DNA from: Candidatus Latescibacterota bacterium
GTDB lineage: Bacteria; Krumholzibacteriota; Krumholzibacteriia; LZORAL124-64-63
Direction of reading: 5' to 3'
DNA length: 64,000 bases
Assembly: GCA_030658975.1 (NCBI GenBank)
Contig: JAUSBL010000065.1
Span: 1-64,000 of the forward strand
The notes beneath the pieces are model-generated. The model saw only the letters and a program-made list of their open reading frames with translations. It did not search any database and was not told the DNA's origin. Below are positions 35,978-44,780 of this stretch, piece by piece; within the stretch, counting starts at the first letter, position 1, and each line of letters opens with the position of its first letter. The translations under genes and the position numbers were made by a program.

Positions 35978-36848
35978 CCCGCAGGCGGGCGACCAGGCCC
36001 GCTGCGGGCCGGCCGTCGGGGTCGTGGTCCTCCACATGCGCCAGGATGTCGAACCGGGAGGCGGGGAAGAGCTCGAGGAGCTCCCCCGCCTCCAGGCAAT
36101 AGCGCCGCTTCGGCAACCGCTCCACGCCGGCCTCGAAACGGAAGGTGCGCACCACCGCCAACCCGCCGGGCGCCAGCAGGACATCCAGGTCCGACAGCAG
36201 GGGCCGGTGCAGGAAGCGCAGCGCGATCGCAAGCGCCCATGGACCGGCGGGCGCCTCGCCGTGACGGGTCAGGTCGCGCCGGAGCGTGCGCACTTCGACG
36301 CCCCGGTCCCGCGCGAGCCGCTCGCAGAGGGCGAGCGCGTCCGGCAGGTGGTCCACGGCCGTGACGGCGTGCCCCCTCTGCGCCAGCCAGACCGCCTCGC
36401 GGCCGCCGCCGCAACCGAGGTCGACGACCGGGCCCGCGTCCGGCGGCGGCAGCAGATCGGCGTGGGCGGCCAGGAAGGCGTTCGGACGCCACAGCACGCG
36501 CCGCCCGGCGCCCGCCTCCCAATCGCCCGGCGGCGCGTCCCGACCGTGCAGCACGGCCCCGTCGACGCGCTCGCGGCCACGGTCGCGCAGCCAGCGCACG
36601 GCCGCGGCGACGACACCGGGATCGTCGCCGACCAGCAACAGCGGCACGTGCCGCGGCGGCAGCAGCGCGGCGGGCAGCGCGGCGGCGTACGCTGCCTCGG
36701 CGGGCGACCCGGCCTCCGACCGGACGGGCATCGATACCGCTGCGCGCGGATGGCCGGCACAGTGGGCCTGCTGCGGACGCAGGTCGGCCACGTCGCCGGC
36801 CAGCCAGGCGGGATGGGTCCCAACGTCGTGCCAGGACAGCAGTTTCAT
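35961..36848 (-). CDS. Rhodanese-like domain fused to SAM-dependent methyltransferase
   Basis: A 295-residue protein. The first 110 residues resemble a rhodanese fold (WLAGDVADLRPQQAHCAGHPRAAVSMP, then LLLVGDDPGVVAAAVRWLRDRG), but the catalytic cysteine loop is absent: VGDDPG stands where C-x5-R is expected. The second half is a class I methyltransferase of the TehB-like type with VVDLGCGGGREAVWLAQRGH and VTAVDHLPDALALCERL. It ends RFDILAHVEDHDPDG. The gene is convergent with malic enzyme and overlaps its end by 17 bases. It is divergent from ogt. The substrate is unknown; an electrophile or metalloid is possible by analogy with TehB. Confidence 0.75.
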   Translation of the reverse strand: MKLLSWHDVGTHPAWLAGDVADLRPQQAHCAGHPRAAVSMPVRSEAGSPAEAAYAAALPAALLPPRHVPLLLVGDDPGVVAAAVRWLRDRGRERVDGAVLHGRDAPPGDWEAGAGRRVLWRPNAFLAAHADLLPPPDAGPVVDLGCGGGREAVWLAQRGHAVTAVDHLPDALALCERLARDRGVEVRTLRRDLTRHGEAPAGPWALAIALRFLHRPLLSDLDVLLAPGGLAVVRTFRFEAGVERLPKRRYCLEAGELLELFPASRFDILAHVEDHDPDGRPAAGLVARLRVTRGS

Positions 36849-36947
36849 TCGGCGCCCCCTTCCCCGCCGGTCCGGGGTCTGTTATGATGCGCCCCACGCC
36901 GGCCGCGGACCCGAACCGCGGCCGGGATCATCGACGGCGGGTGGACC

Positions 36948-37493
36948 ATGCTGCGTTACGCCCTGTTGCGGACCGTCCTGGACCCCTTGCTGGCGGTCGC
37001 CGGCGACGAAGGACTCGTGCGCCTGGAATTCCTGCCGCGCGCCTACCAATACCACATCCACGCCCATGCCGTCGCGCGGTCGCTCAGGGACGAACCCGGC
37101 CTGCGGGAGCACGACGCCTCGTTCGAGGATCTGCGCTCCCAGCTCGCCGAGTACTTCACCGGACGCCGCGAGACCTTCGACCTGGAACTCGACCCGCACG
37201 GCACGCCGTTCCAGCTCGCGGTGTGGCGCCGGCTGCAGGCGATCCCCCATGGCAAGCTGCGCACCTACAAGCGGGTGGCCGCCGAGATCCGGCGACCCGA
37301 CGCGGTGCGGGCCGTCGGCCAGGCGGTCGGCCAGAACCCCCTGCCCATCCTGATCCCCTGCCACCGGGTCGTCGGCTCGGACGGCTCGCTGGTCGGCTTC
37401 GCCGGCGGCCTTTCGGTCAAGGCGCAGCTGCTGCGGCTCGAAGGCCACACCCTGGGCGACACTCCCCGACTGGAACCGCCTCAACTCTTCTGA
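36948..37493 (+). CDS. ogt: Methylated-DNA--protein-cysteine methyltransferase
   Basis: A 181-residue suicide DNA-repair protein that takes the alkyl group from O6-alkylguanine. The C-terminal domain has the helix-turn-helix region GTPFQLAVWRRLQAIPHGKLRTYKRVAAEI and the active site IPCHRVVGSDGSLVGFAGGL with the acceptor Cys at 138. The N-terminal RNase H-like domain is divergent but present. The ATG at 36948 follows a GGCGGGTGG stretch. Its divergent neighbour is the rhodanese-like/methyltransferase gene. It is the stand-alone Ogt/MGMT type, without an Ada activator domain. Confidence 0.93.
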   Translation: MLRYALLRTVLDPLLAVAGDEGLVRLEFLPRAYQYHIHAHAVARSLRDEPGLREHDASFEDLRSQLAEYFTGRRETFDLELDPHGTPFQLAVWRRLQAIPHGKLRTYKRVAAEIRRPDAVRAVGQAVGQNPLPILIPCHRVVGSDGSLVGFAGGLSVKAQLLRLEGHTLGDTPRLEPPQLF

Positions 37494-37618
37494 TTCCAGG
37501 CCGATGACATGCCCGTGATCGGGCTGGCGCGACGCAGCGCCCCCGGGTTATCTTCCCCGGCCGAACCCGCCCCGCTCGGGGGTGGCCGGCCAGGACCGTC
37601 GAGCGACGAGGAGTCCCC

Positions 37619-39709
37619 ATGTCCCTGACCGAGCGCTTCGGACCCGAACGCCATCTGCCCGCGCCGCTGGCGCCGCTTTACGAGATCGCGCGCAACCTCT
37701 GGTGGACCTGGGACGCCGAAGCGACGCGCCTGATGATCGAGCTGGATCCCGTGCTCTGGAAGAACGGCCGCCACAACCCCCTCGCGGTGATCGAAGCCCT
37801 CGACGCGGCGCGGGTGGCGGCTCTGGCCGCCGACGCGGACTTCACCGCGCGGCTCGCTGCCGTGCGCGACCGCCAGCGGGCCTACCTGGGCAGCGGCGAG
37901 GCGCCGATCGACCTGGACTTCGGCGGGCGGCAGATCGGCTACTTCTGCGCGGAGTTCGGCATCCACGAGTCCCTGCCGATCTACTCCGGCGGCCTCGGCA
38001 TCCTCGCCGGCGACCACCTGAAGGCCGCCAGCGATCGCGACCTGCCGCTGGTCGCCGTCGGCCTGGCCTACCGCTACGGCTACTTCCACCAGGAAGTCGA
38101 CCTCGCCGGCCGCCAGCACGAGGTCTATCTGGCGAACGACTTCGAACGCCTGCCGATGGCTTTGGTCCACGACAAGCACGGCGATCCCCTGACGCTGTCG
38201 CTGCCCTACCCCGGCCGCAAGTTGCTGGCCTGCGTCTGGAAGGTCAGCGTCGGCCGCATCCCCCTGTACCTGCTGGACACCGACCTGCCCGGCAACAACG
38301 CCGAGGACCGCAACATCACCGGGCACCTGTACGGCGGCAACGAGGATACCCGCGTCCGCCAGGAGTTCCTGCTCGGCGTCGGCGGCCTGCGCGCCCTGCG
38401 CGCCATGGGCATCGCGCCCGCGGTCTGCCACCTCAACGAGGGCCACTCCTCGTTCCTCTGCCTCGAGCAGCTGCGCCGGCACATCGTGGACGGCAGCCAG
38501 ACCTTCGAACGGGCCGTGGCGTCGGTGCGCGCGGGCTGCGTCTTCACGACCCACACGCCGGTGCCCGCGGGCAACGACAACTTCGAGGTCGCCCACGTCA
38601 TGCAGTACCTGCGGCCCCTGGCCGCGGGCATGGACGAGCCGGTCGAACGGCTGATCGCCCTGGGCCTGACCGACCCGGCCAACCCGCACGAGCGCTTCGA
38701 GATGACGGTGTTGGCCCTGCGCCTGTCGCGCTTCGCCAACGGCGTCAGCGCCCTGCACGGCGAGGTGTCGCGCGGGATGTGGCGGCACCTCTGGCCCGAA
38801 CGGACGACGGCCCAGGTGCCCATCACGAGCGTGACCAACGGTGTGCACATGCCGACCTGGATCGCGCCGGAGATCGAGAACCTGCGGCTAGGGGCGGGCG
38901 CCGGCTCCCCTGCGCCGGAGCAGATCTGGCGCGTGCACGAGCACCTGCGGTCCGAGCTGATCGACGGCGTGCGGCGGCGGCTGCAGCGCCAGCTGACGCG
39001 CAACGGCGCGCCGGCGCCGGAGATCGCCGACGTCGACCGCGTCTTCGACCCGCACACCCTGACCATCGGCTTCGCCCGCCGCTTCGCCGAGTACAAGCGG
39101 GCGACGCTGCTGATGAGCGACCCCGACCGCTTCGTGCGGCTGCTGACGAACGCCGACCGGCCCGTGCAGGTGCTGATGGCCGGCAAGGCCCACCCGCGCA
39201 GCGAACCCGGCAAGCTGCTCATCCAGCGCGTCTGGGAGCTGTCGCGCATCCCGGCGCTGCGCGGCCGCCTGGTGGTGCTGGAGGGCTACGACATCGCCCT
39301 GGCGCGCCGCATGGTGCAGGGCGCGGACATCTGGCTGAACACGCCGCGCCGGCCGCTGGAGGCGAGCGGCACCTCGGGCATGAAAGCGGCCGCCAACGGC
39401 GCCCTGAACCTGTCGGTGCTCGACGGCTGGTGGTGCGAGGGCTACGACGGGCGCAACGGCTGGGCCTTCGGGGACGACCACGGCGTGGACGAGGCGACGC
39501 AGGACGCCCGCGACTCCGTCGAACTGTTCGAGCTGCTCGAGAAGGTCGTGGTGCCGATGTTCTACGACCGCGGGCCGGACGGCCTGCCCCGCGCCTGGAT
39601 CCAGCGCATGCAGCACGCCATGTCTACGGTGGTCCCGCGCTTCAGCAGCGAGCGGATGGTCGACGAGTACGCGGGGCGCTTCTACCTGCCCTGCGCGATG
39701 GACGACTGA
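37619..39709 (+). CDS. glgP: Alpha-glucan (glycogen) phosphorylase
   Basis: The enzyme releases glucose-1-phosphate from alpha-glucans with PLP as cofactor (GT35). The 696-residue protein is the short form common outside enterobacteria. It begins LAPLYEIARNLWWTWDAEATRLM, contains CAEFGIHESLPIYSGGLGILAGDHLKAASD and the PLP-lysine region PLEASGTSGMKAAANGALNLSVLDGWW. FARRFAEYKRATLLM matches the phosphate-binding part. The ATG at 37619 follows GAGGAG. A good terminator sits just past the stop, so it is probably transcribed alone. Confidence 0.93.
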   Translation: MSLTERFGPERHLPAPLAPLYEIARNLWWTWDAEATRLMIELDPVLWKNGRHNPLAVIEALDAARVAALAADADFTARLAAVRDRQRAYLGSGEAPIDLDFGGRQIGYFCAEFGIHESLPIYSGGLGILAGDHLKAASDRDLPLVAVGLAYRYGYFHQEVDLAGRQHEVYLANDFERLPMALVHDKHGDPLTLSLPYPGRKLLACVWKVSVGRIPLYLLDTDLPGNNAEDRNITGHLYGGNEDTRVRQEFLLGVGGLRALRAMGIAPAVCHLNEGHSSFLCLEQLRRHIVDGSQTFERAVASVRAGCVFTTHTPVPAGNDNFEVAHVMQYLRPLAAGMDEPVERLIALGLTDPANPHERFEMTVLALRLSRFANGVSALHGEVSRGMWRHLWPERTTAQVPITSVTNGVHMPTWIAPEIENLRLGAGAGSPAPEQIWRVHEHLRSELIDGVRRRLQRQLTRNGAPAPEIADVDRVFDPHTLTIGFARRFAEYKRATLLMSDPDRFVRLLTNADRPVQVLMAGKAHPRSEPGKLLIQRVWELSRIPALRGRLVVLEGYDIALARRMVQGADIWLNTPRRPLEASGTSGMKAAANGALNLSVLDGWWCEGYDGRNGWAFGDDHGVDEATQDARDSVELFELLEKVVVPMFYDRGPDGLPRAWIQRMQHAMSTVVPRFSSERMVDEYAGRFYLPCAMDD

Positions 39710-39732
39710 AGCCGCACGGCCGCGATGGCGCC

Positions 39733-39768
39733 GATCGTCCCCTGGCTACAGCCCGGGGACGATCCTCT
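39733..39768 (+). terminator. Intrinsic terminator of glgP
   Basis: GATCGTCCCC and GGGGACGATC form a perfect 10-bp stem with a 12-base loop, followed by CTCTT. It lies 24 bases past the glgP stop and overlaps the last codons of the convergent winged-helix gene. Confidence 0.6.
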
Positions 39769-40087
39769 TGAGGTCTTCGACGTAGCGCGCGAACATCTCG
39801 CGCCCTGCCGGCGTCAGCCGGACCACGGTCCGCGGCCGCTTCCCCACGAACTCCTTGACGATCTCCACGGCCCCCCCCTGTTCGAGGGTGGCGAGGTGGA
39901 CCGAGAGCGTGCCGTCGGTCAGGCCGAGCAGGGAGCGCAGTTCGGTGAACGCGGTCGCGCCGGACCGCATCAGGTGGGACACCACGAGCAGGCGCACCCG
40001 GCCGTGCATCAGCGGGGCCAGGGGCGTTCCGGGCACGTGGGACGTGCCGTCACCGTCGGGAGACGGGGACGGCGGTTCGCGGCGCAC
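39746..40087 (-). CDS. Small winged-helix transcriptional regulator
   Basis: A 113-residue protein with one winged helix-turn-helix domain of the MarR/ArsR-like (HTH_34) type. LVVSHLMRSGATAFTELRSLLGLTDGTLSVHLATLEQGGAVEIVKEFVGKRPRTVVRLTPAGREMF is the DNA-binding region with the wing. An N-terminal Pro/Ser-rich tail of about 25 residues precedes it. There is no ligand-binding domain. Possible targets are its own promoter or the AT-rich DNA at 40330-40440, which has a direct repeat and a palindrome. It converges on glgP. Confidence 0.8.
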   Translation of the reverse strand: MRREPPSPSPDGDGTSHVPGTPLAPLMHGRVRLLVVSHLMRSGATAFTELRSLLGLTDGTLSVHLATLEQGGAVEIVKEFVGKRPRTVVRLTPAGREMFARYVEDLKRIVPGL

Positions 40088-40333
40088 GTGGGGCCTCCTT
40101 GCCTCCGTTGTCCGCCTCGCGAGACCCGACGGTCCCGGCGTCAGGAGGACCGCGCCGGCATCCCTGCCTGCGCGGTCCCCCGAGAGGGTGCCGGTCGGGG
40201 ATCCTTCCCCGCCCTGCGAACAGGGTCCGCGGCCTTCACCGGCGCTCCGTCCGGACCCGGCGATCTCTCACGCCATCGACCTGGCGCCCACCGGTTCCCA
40301 TCCTTGGGTCCCCGCGGCGCCTTTGCTTTAATA

Positions 40334-40359
40334 ATTCAAGTAGTTTAGTTATTCAAGTA
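40334..40359. promoter_or_regulatory. Direct repeat ATTCAAGTA x2
   Basis: ATTCAAGTA occurs at 40334-40342 and again at 40351-40359, 17 bases apart, inside the AT-rich island. Two identical 9-mers in this spacing suggest a regulator or sigma-factor binding region. The nearby winged-helix protein is a candidate. Confidence 0.35.
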
Positions 40360-40409
40360 AAATCATCGCTCCGGCACCAAATTGTTCCCCGAATTTCACA
40401 ACGCTTATA

Positions 40410-40425
40410 TTATATTGATATATAA
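40410..40425. promoter_or_regulatory. AT-rich palindrome TTATAT-TGAT-ATATAA
   Basis: Six-base arms TTATAT and ATATAA separated by TGAT. It lies 40 bases before the nested palindrome and about 280 bases upstream of rocD. It may be an operator or part of a promoter. Confidence 0.35.
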
Positions 40426-40464
40426 CACTTTATGTGATTGTCGGTCTTGTTGTTCACCTTGAAG

Positions 40465-40593
40465 CCGCACATCCTGTGGTGGCAGGGGTGTCCTGGAGGC
40501 CTTGAAGCCAGGATGGCGGAAAGGCCGGAAGGCCAAGCGCTCCGGGCACAGGAGGTGCCCGGAGCGCGTCCCCTGCCACCACAGGATGTGCGG
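40465..40593 (+). repeat. Nested palindrome / structured RNA candidate, copy 1
   Basis: A perfect 24-bp inverted repeat (40465-40488 and 40570-40593) closes a region holding three more hairpins. They are TCCTGG/CCAGGA (40491-40513, 11-base loop), GGCC/GGCC with a GGAA loop (40523-40534), and a perfect 13-bp stem GCGCTCCGGGCAC/GTGCCCGGAGCGC with an AGGAG loop (40537-40567). Only GT separates the last stem from the closing arm. As RNA this would be a compact four-way junction, and GGAA is a GNRA tetraloop. It lies 111 bases before rocD. There is no poly-T after it, so it is not a simple terminator. A related element is at 55352-55498 on the other strand. Confidence 0.7.
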
Positions 40594-40704
40594 TAAAATT
40601 TGAGAGCCGACGCGGCGCCATATATCTTGAGCCCGACGCGGACCCCCGCTGTCCATACATGGCCCGCACGAGGGCGCCAACCCATCACACGCCTGGAGGC
40701 CGCG

Positions 40705-41901
40705 ATGAAGACCAGCAAGTACATCGAGTTGGAGGACCGGTACGGGGCGCACAACTACCATCCGCTGGATCTCGTGATCGCGCGGGCCGAAGACATCTGG
40801 GTGGAGGACGTGGAGGGCAAGCGCTACCTGGATTGCCTGGCCGCCTACAGCGCGGTGAACCAGGGCCACTGCCACCCGCGCCTGCTGAAGGTCTTCCGCC
40901 GCCAGGCCGCGCGCGTGACGCTCACGAGCCGCGCCTTCCGCAACGACCAGCTCCCCCACTTCACCCGCGAACTGACCGAACTGACGGGCTTCACGCGCGC
41001 GCTGCCGATGAACACGGGCGCCGAGGCCGTCGAGACGGCGGTCAAGGCCGCCCGCAAGTGGGGCTACAGGGTCAAGGGCATCCCCGCCGACCAGGCCGAG
41101 ATCGTCGTCTGCGCCGACAACTTCCACGGCCGCACCACGACCATCGTCGGCTTCAGCACCGAGCCCCAGTATCGCGACGGGTTCGGGCCCTTCACGCCCG
41201 GCTTCAAGGTCGTTCCCTTCGGCGACGCGGCCGCGCTGGCCGCGGCGATCACGCCCAACACCTGCGCGTTCCTGGTGGAGCCCATCCAGGGCGAGGCCGG
41301 CATCGTGATGCCGCCGCAGGGCTTCCTGAAGAAGGCCGAGGAGATCTGCCGCGCGAACAACGTGCTGCTGATCGTCGACGAGATCCAGAGCGGTCTGGGC
41401 CGCACCGGCCGGATGTTCGCCCACGAGTGGGAGGGCGTGAAGCCCGACGGGATGATCGTCGGCAAGGCGCTCAGCGGCGGTTTCTACCCTGTCAGCGCCT
41501 TCCTGGCCAACGACGAGGTCATGGGCGTCTTCCATCCCGGCGACCACGGCTCGACCTTCGGCGGCAACCCGCTGGGCTGCGCCGTCGCGCGCGAGGCGCT
41601 CAGGGTCATCGTCGAGGAGAAGCTCGTCGAGAACTCGCTCCGGCAGGGCGAGCATTTCATGGCCGAACTGAAGAAGATCGACGCCAAGAGCATCAAGACC
41701 GTGCGCGGCACGGGCCTCTGGATCGGCGTCGTGCTCGACCGGCCCGCGCGGCCCTACTGCGAGGCGCTGATGGCCGAGGGACTGCTCTGCAAGGAGACGC
41801 ACGAGAAGGTCATCCGCATCGCGCCGCCCCTGACGATCACCCGCAAGGACGTCAACTGGGCCGTCAAGCGCATCGCGAAGGTCTTCAGGAAGCTGGGCTG
41901 A
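40705..41901 (+). CDS. rocD: Ornithine--oxo-acid aminotransferase
   Basis: This PLP enzyme converts ornithine to glutamate semialdehyde in arginine/proline metabolism. The 398-residue fold-type I protein begins [38 protein letters not shown], a pattern special to ornithine aminotransferases. It has [40 protein letters not shown] and the PLP lysine in [16 protein letters not shown] (Lys 254). The ATG at 40705 has GGAGG 5 bases upstream; the track start at 40600 is not supported. The long leader contains the nested palindrome. Related aminotransferases (acetylornithine type) cannot be fully excluded. Confidence 0.92.
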   Translation: MKTSKYIELEDRYGAHNYHPLDLVIARAEDIWVEDVEGKRYLDCLAAYSAVNQGHCHPRLLKVFRRQAARVTLTSRAFRNDQLPHFTRELTELTGFTRALPMNTGAEAVETAVKAARKWGYRVKGIPADQAEIVVCADNFHGRTTTIVGFSTEPQYRDGFGPFTPGFKVVPFGDAAALAAAITPNTCAFLVEPIQGEAGIVMPPQGFLKKAEEICRANNVLLIVDEIQSGLGRTGRMFAHEWEGVKPDGMIVGKALSGGFYPVSAFLANDEVMGVFHPGDHGSTFGGNPLGCAVAREALRVIVEEKLVENSLRQGEHFMAELKKIDAKSIKTVRGTGLWIGVVLDRPARPYCEALMAEGLLCKETHEKVIRIAPPLTITRKDVNWAVKRIAKVFRKLG

Positions 41902-41922
41902 TCACAACCCCGCGCGGAACGC

Positions 41923-41959
41923 AGGAACCCGGACCGGCGGCGGCCCGGGTTCCTTTTTC
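41923..41959 (+). terminator. Intrinsic terminator of rocD
   Basis: AGGAACCCGG and CCGGGTTCCT form a perfect 10-bp stem with a 12-base GC-rich loop. It is followed by TTTTC, 22 bases past the rocD stop. Confidence 0.85.
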
Positions 41960-41976
41960 GCGCCGCGCCGGCGTGC

Positions 41977-42303
41977 CTAGCGCGGCTCGGTCGTGCTGAA
42001 CGTGTACGAGTGGACCCGGTTCTGCTCGTCGAAGCGCACGATCAGGTCCTTGGTCTGGGTCTCGCCGAAGAGCTTGTAGCGGTAGCGGCCGTAGGTCCAG
42101 GTCGGCCGGCCGTCCTCGACGCCCGTGCGCCAGGGATCGCCGAACAGCGCCTTCACCTGCTGCTGCGTGGTCTGTCCCATGCGGATCTCGGAAACGCCCG
42201 ACGAGGGAAACTCGTGGCCGACCGTGGCGCAGCCGCCGGCAACAGCGGCGATCGCGGCGAACACGACGGCCAGGCGCAGGATTCGGGTGCGCGGAGTCTT
42301 CAT
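41977..42303 (-). CDS. BamE/SmpA-like lipoprotein
   Basis: A 108-residue exported protein with a lipoprotein signal ([17 protein letters not shown]). The short alpha-beta domain is typical of the SmpA/OmlA fold: [25 protein letters not shown], then [14 protein letters not shown] and [21 protein letters not shown]. BamE itself is part of the outer-membrane protein assembly machine, but many small lipoproteins share this fold, so exact orthology is unsure. Its ATG at 42303 overlaps the stop of the cyclophilin gene by 4 bases. Confidence 0.8.
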   Translation of the reverse strand: MKTPRTRILRLAVVFAAIAAVAGGCATVGHEFPSSGVSEIRMGQTTQQQVKALFGDPWRTGVEDGRPTWTYGRYRYKLFGETQTKDLIVRFDEQNRVHSYTFSTTEPR

Positions 42304-42803
42304 TCGACGCCCTCCTTGAGCTGCTCGCGGATCTCGACCCGGGTCATGGCGTCGCCCTGACGCACCGCGTCCACGATGTCCTGCCCGCGGACCACCGTGC
42401 CGAAGACCGTGTGGCGGCCATCGAGGTGGGGCTGCGGGCAGTGGGTGATGAAGAACTGGCTGCCGTTGGTGTCGGGGCCGGAGTTGGCCATCGAGAGCAC
42501 CTTGGCCCCGTGGCGCAGCGGGTTGCCGCGGCACTCGTCCCCGAAGCGGTAGCCGGGGCCGCCGCGGCCGGTGCCGGTGGGGTCGCCGCCCTGGATCATG
42601 AAGTCGTCGATGACCCGGTGGAAGACGACGCCGTCGTAGAAGCCTTCACGGGCCAGGAACACGAAGTTGTTGACCGTGCGCGGCGCGTGATCGGCGTGCA
42701 GTTCCACCTCGATCTCGCCGCGCGGGGTGGCGATGACGGCGTGGTAGGTCTTGTCGGTGTCGATGCGCATCTCGGGCGGCGCGGGCCACTGCTTGTCGGA
42801 CAT
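42300..42803 (-). CDS. Cyclophilin-type peptidyl-prolyl cis-trans isomerase
   Basis: A 167-residue cyclophilin, which speeds proline isomerisation during folding. The catalytic signature is present: [31 protein letters not shown], then [33 protein letters not shown]. No signal peptide is seen, so it should be cytoplasmic. It is translationally coupled to the BamE-like lipoprotein gene that follows (ATGA overlap). The first 18 residues form a short polar extension before the domain. Confidence 0.93.
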   Translation of the reverse strand: MSDKQWPAPPEMRIDTDKTYHAVIATPRGEIEVELHADHAPRTVNNFVFLAREGFYDGVVFHRVIDDFMIQGGDPTGTGRGGPGYRFGDECRGNPLRHGAKVLSMANSGPDTNGSQFFITHCPQPHLDGRHTVFGTVVRGQDIVDAVRQGDAMTRVEIREQLKEGVE

Positions 42804-42837
42804 GGGACCTCCGGTCGGTTGCGATCGTGGCGCGGGT

Positions 42838-43194
42838 TCAGGCCGCGAAGCGGTGTCGGAAGACGAAGAAGACCGCGCCCAGGATGCACAGCGCCGCCCA
42901 CAGGTAGTCCCGGTGCAGCGGCTCCTTCATGTACAGGACCGAGAACGGCACGAAGACCGCCAGGGTGACGACCTCCTGCAGGATCTTGAGCTGCCCCAGG
43001 TTCATCTGCGCGTGGCCGATGCGGTTGGCCGGCACCTGCAGCAGGTACTCGAACAGGGCGATCCCCCAGCTGACCAGCGCGGCGACGAGCCAGTGGCGGT
43101 GCGACAGGTTGCGCAGGTGCGCGTACCAGGCGAAGGTCATGAAGACGTTGCTGCAGACCAGCAGTGCCGTCGTGACGGCGATGGTGCGGGACAT
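42838..43194 (-). CDS. DMT-superfamily small membrane protein (DUF486)
   Basis: A 118-residue integral membrane protein of the DUF486 family, with four hydrophobic segments and the conserved [10 protein letters not shown] and [38 protein letters not shown]. The typical length is 110-118 residues, so the ATG at 43194 is right and the track start at 43341 is not. It is probably co-transcribed with the cyclophilin gene, 34 bases downstream. The transported substrate is unknown. Confidence 0.88.
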   Translation of the reverse strand: MSRTIAVTTALLVCSNVFMTFAWYAHLRNLSHRHWLVAALVSWGIALFEYLLQVPANRIGHAQMNLGQLKILQEVVTLAVFVPFSVLYMKEPLHRDYLWAALCILGAVFFVFRHRFAA

Positions 43195-43364
43195 GGCGCC
43201 GGCGGTTCCTTTCGGGGGCGGTCGTCCGCGCACCATAAGGGCGGGGGCGGGGGGCGTCAAGGCGCTGCGGATTTCCGCGAGCCCGGTCCGGCAGGACGGC
43301 GCCGGGCGGCTGTGGTATGCTGCCTGCCGAGTCGGATTCATCGCCAGTGATCGGGTGATCGTCC

Positions 43365-44771
43365 ATGTTCCGATTCAATCGGCACCACTCGACGGACACG
43401 CGCCCCGCGCACAGGGTGGCCGCCGTCCTGTGGGTGTTCGCGATCCTGATCCTCGCCGCCGGCGCCGCCGTCCTGCTCGACGGCAGCGACTCCCTCCCCG
43501 CCCGCCTCGCGGCGGCCGTCGTTCACCGCGTGCGCCCACCACCGGCGGGGCACGACCTGCCCGGCCAGTGGTCCGTCATGGAGCACGTCGACGACGGCGA
43601 CGACCACGTGCTGAGCCGGGTCCAGCGCGCCGCGGCCCGCAAACTCCTGAGCCTCGGCTACGCCGCGGGCTCCCGGCCACTGCCGGCGCACACCGGTGTG
43701 ACGCAGCACGACCCGGCGCGCAGCGGCCACGAGCTGATGTTCTTCGTCTCCGGCCACGCCCCCGAGGCGCTGCTGATCGCGCGATCGGGCGAGATCCTGC
43801 ACCGCTGGCGCCGCGACTACCGGGACGCGGCCGCCACCGATCCGGACGCCTTCCTGCCCCCCGGCAGGCACAACGCCACGGGCTGCTGGCGGCGCGCGCA
43901 CCTGTTCCCCGACGGCGGCATCCTCGCGATCTTCGAGGGTCACGGACTGGTCAAGCTGGACCGCGACTCGCGCCTGCTCTGGGCCTACCCCGGACACTGC
44001 CACCACGACCTGCACGTGGCCGACGACGGCCGCATCTGGGTGCTGACGCGGGAGGCTGAACTCACGCCGCGCTTCCGCGGCGACGAGCCCGCGTTGCTGG
44101 ACTACTTCACGGTGCTGAGCCCCGAGGGAAAGTTCGAGCGGCGGATCCCGCTGCTCGCCGCCCTGGAGTCGTCGTCCTACGCGTCGCTCCTGGACGCGGC
44201 GCCGGCCGGGGGCGACGTCTTCCACACCAACACCCTGGAACTGCTGGACGGCTCCCTCTCCCACCTCTCCCCGATCTTCGAACGGGGGAACATCCTGACC
44301 TCGATCCGCGAGTTGAACGCCCTGGCGATCCTCGACCCCCGGCGCGAGACGCTCGTCTGGGCCCTGACCGGCCCCTGGGTCAAGCAGCACCAGCCGACCC
44401 TGCTGCCGACGGGGCGCCTCCTGCTCTTCGACAACCTGGGGCGCGGCGGACGCTCGCAGGTGCTGGAAGTGGACCCGCTCACGCAGCAGATCGTCTGGTC
44501 CTACGCGGACGGCCCCGGCCGTCGCCTGTTCTCCGCGACCTGCGGCTCGGCCCAGCGCCTGCCCGGCGGCAACACCCTGATCGTCGAGTCCGACAACGGG
44601 CGCGCGCTGGAAGTGACGCCCGACGGCGCCGTCGTCTGGGAATACCGCAACGAACACCGCGCGGGCGAGCACGGGGAACTGATCGCCGCGATCCTGGACA
44701 TGGTGGCGCTGCCGGCGGATTTTCCGCTGGGATGGCTGGGGGCGGCACCGCTGCCGGAGGGGGGTCCCTGA
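43365..44771 (+). CDS. Arylsulfotransferase (ASST)-like beta-propeller protein
   Basis: A 468-residue protein with an N-terminal membrane anchor (VAAVLWVFAILILAAGAAVLL) and an exported propeller-like domain. Blade-type repeats are evident: GEILHRWRRDY, LVKLDRDSRLLWAYPGHCHHDLHVADDGRIWVLTRE, LAILDPRRETLVWALTG and QVLEVDPLTQQIVWSY. It ends NTLIVESDNGRALEVTPDGAVVWEY. This pattern is typical of the ASST/PQQ-like family. His-rich GHCHHDLHV in the centre matches the His-containing active region of such proteins. Whether it transfers sulfate is not established. Confidence 0.75.
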   Translation: MFRFNRHHSTDTRPAHRVAAVLWVFAILILAAGAAVLLDGSDSLPARLAAAVVHRVRPPPAGHDLPGQWSVMEHVDDGDDHVLSRVQRAAARKLLSLGYAAGSRPLPAHTGVTQHDPARSGHELMFFVSGHAPEALLIARSGEILHRWRRDYRDAAATDPDAFLPPGRHNATGCWRRAHLFPDGGILAIFEGHGLVKLDRDSRLLWAYPGHCHHDLHVADDGRIWVLTREAELTPRFRGDEPALLDYFTVLSPEGKFERRIPLLAALESSSYASLLDAAPAGGDVFHTNTLELLDGSLSHLSPIFERGNILTSIRELNALAILDPRRETLVWALTGPWVKQHQPTLLPTGRLLLFDNLGRGGRSQVLEVDPLTQQIVWSYADGPGRRLFSATCGSAQRLPGGNTLIVESDNGRALEVTPDGAVVWEYRNEHRAGEHGELIAAILDMVALPADFPLGWLGAAPLPEGGP

Positions 44772-44780
44772 CGACGTCCA

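Larger units (their letters stand above)
40088..40464. other. Intergenic region with AT-rich island
   Basis: Together with the nested palindrome and rocD leader this is a 617-base gap. Positions 40088-40320 are GC-rich with no convincing ORF; the track lines are shadows. Positions 40321-40440 are strikingly AT-rich for this genome and probably carry promoters for the winged-helix gene (leftward), for the structured element and rocD (rightward), or for both. Confidence 0.6.
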
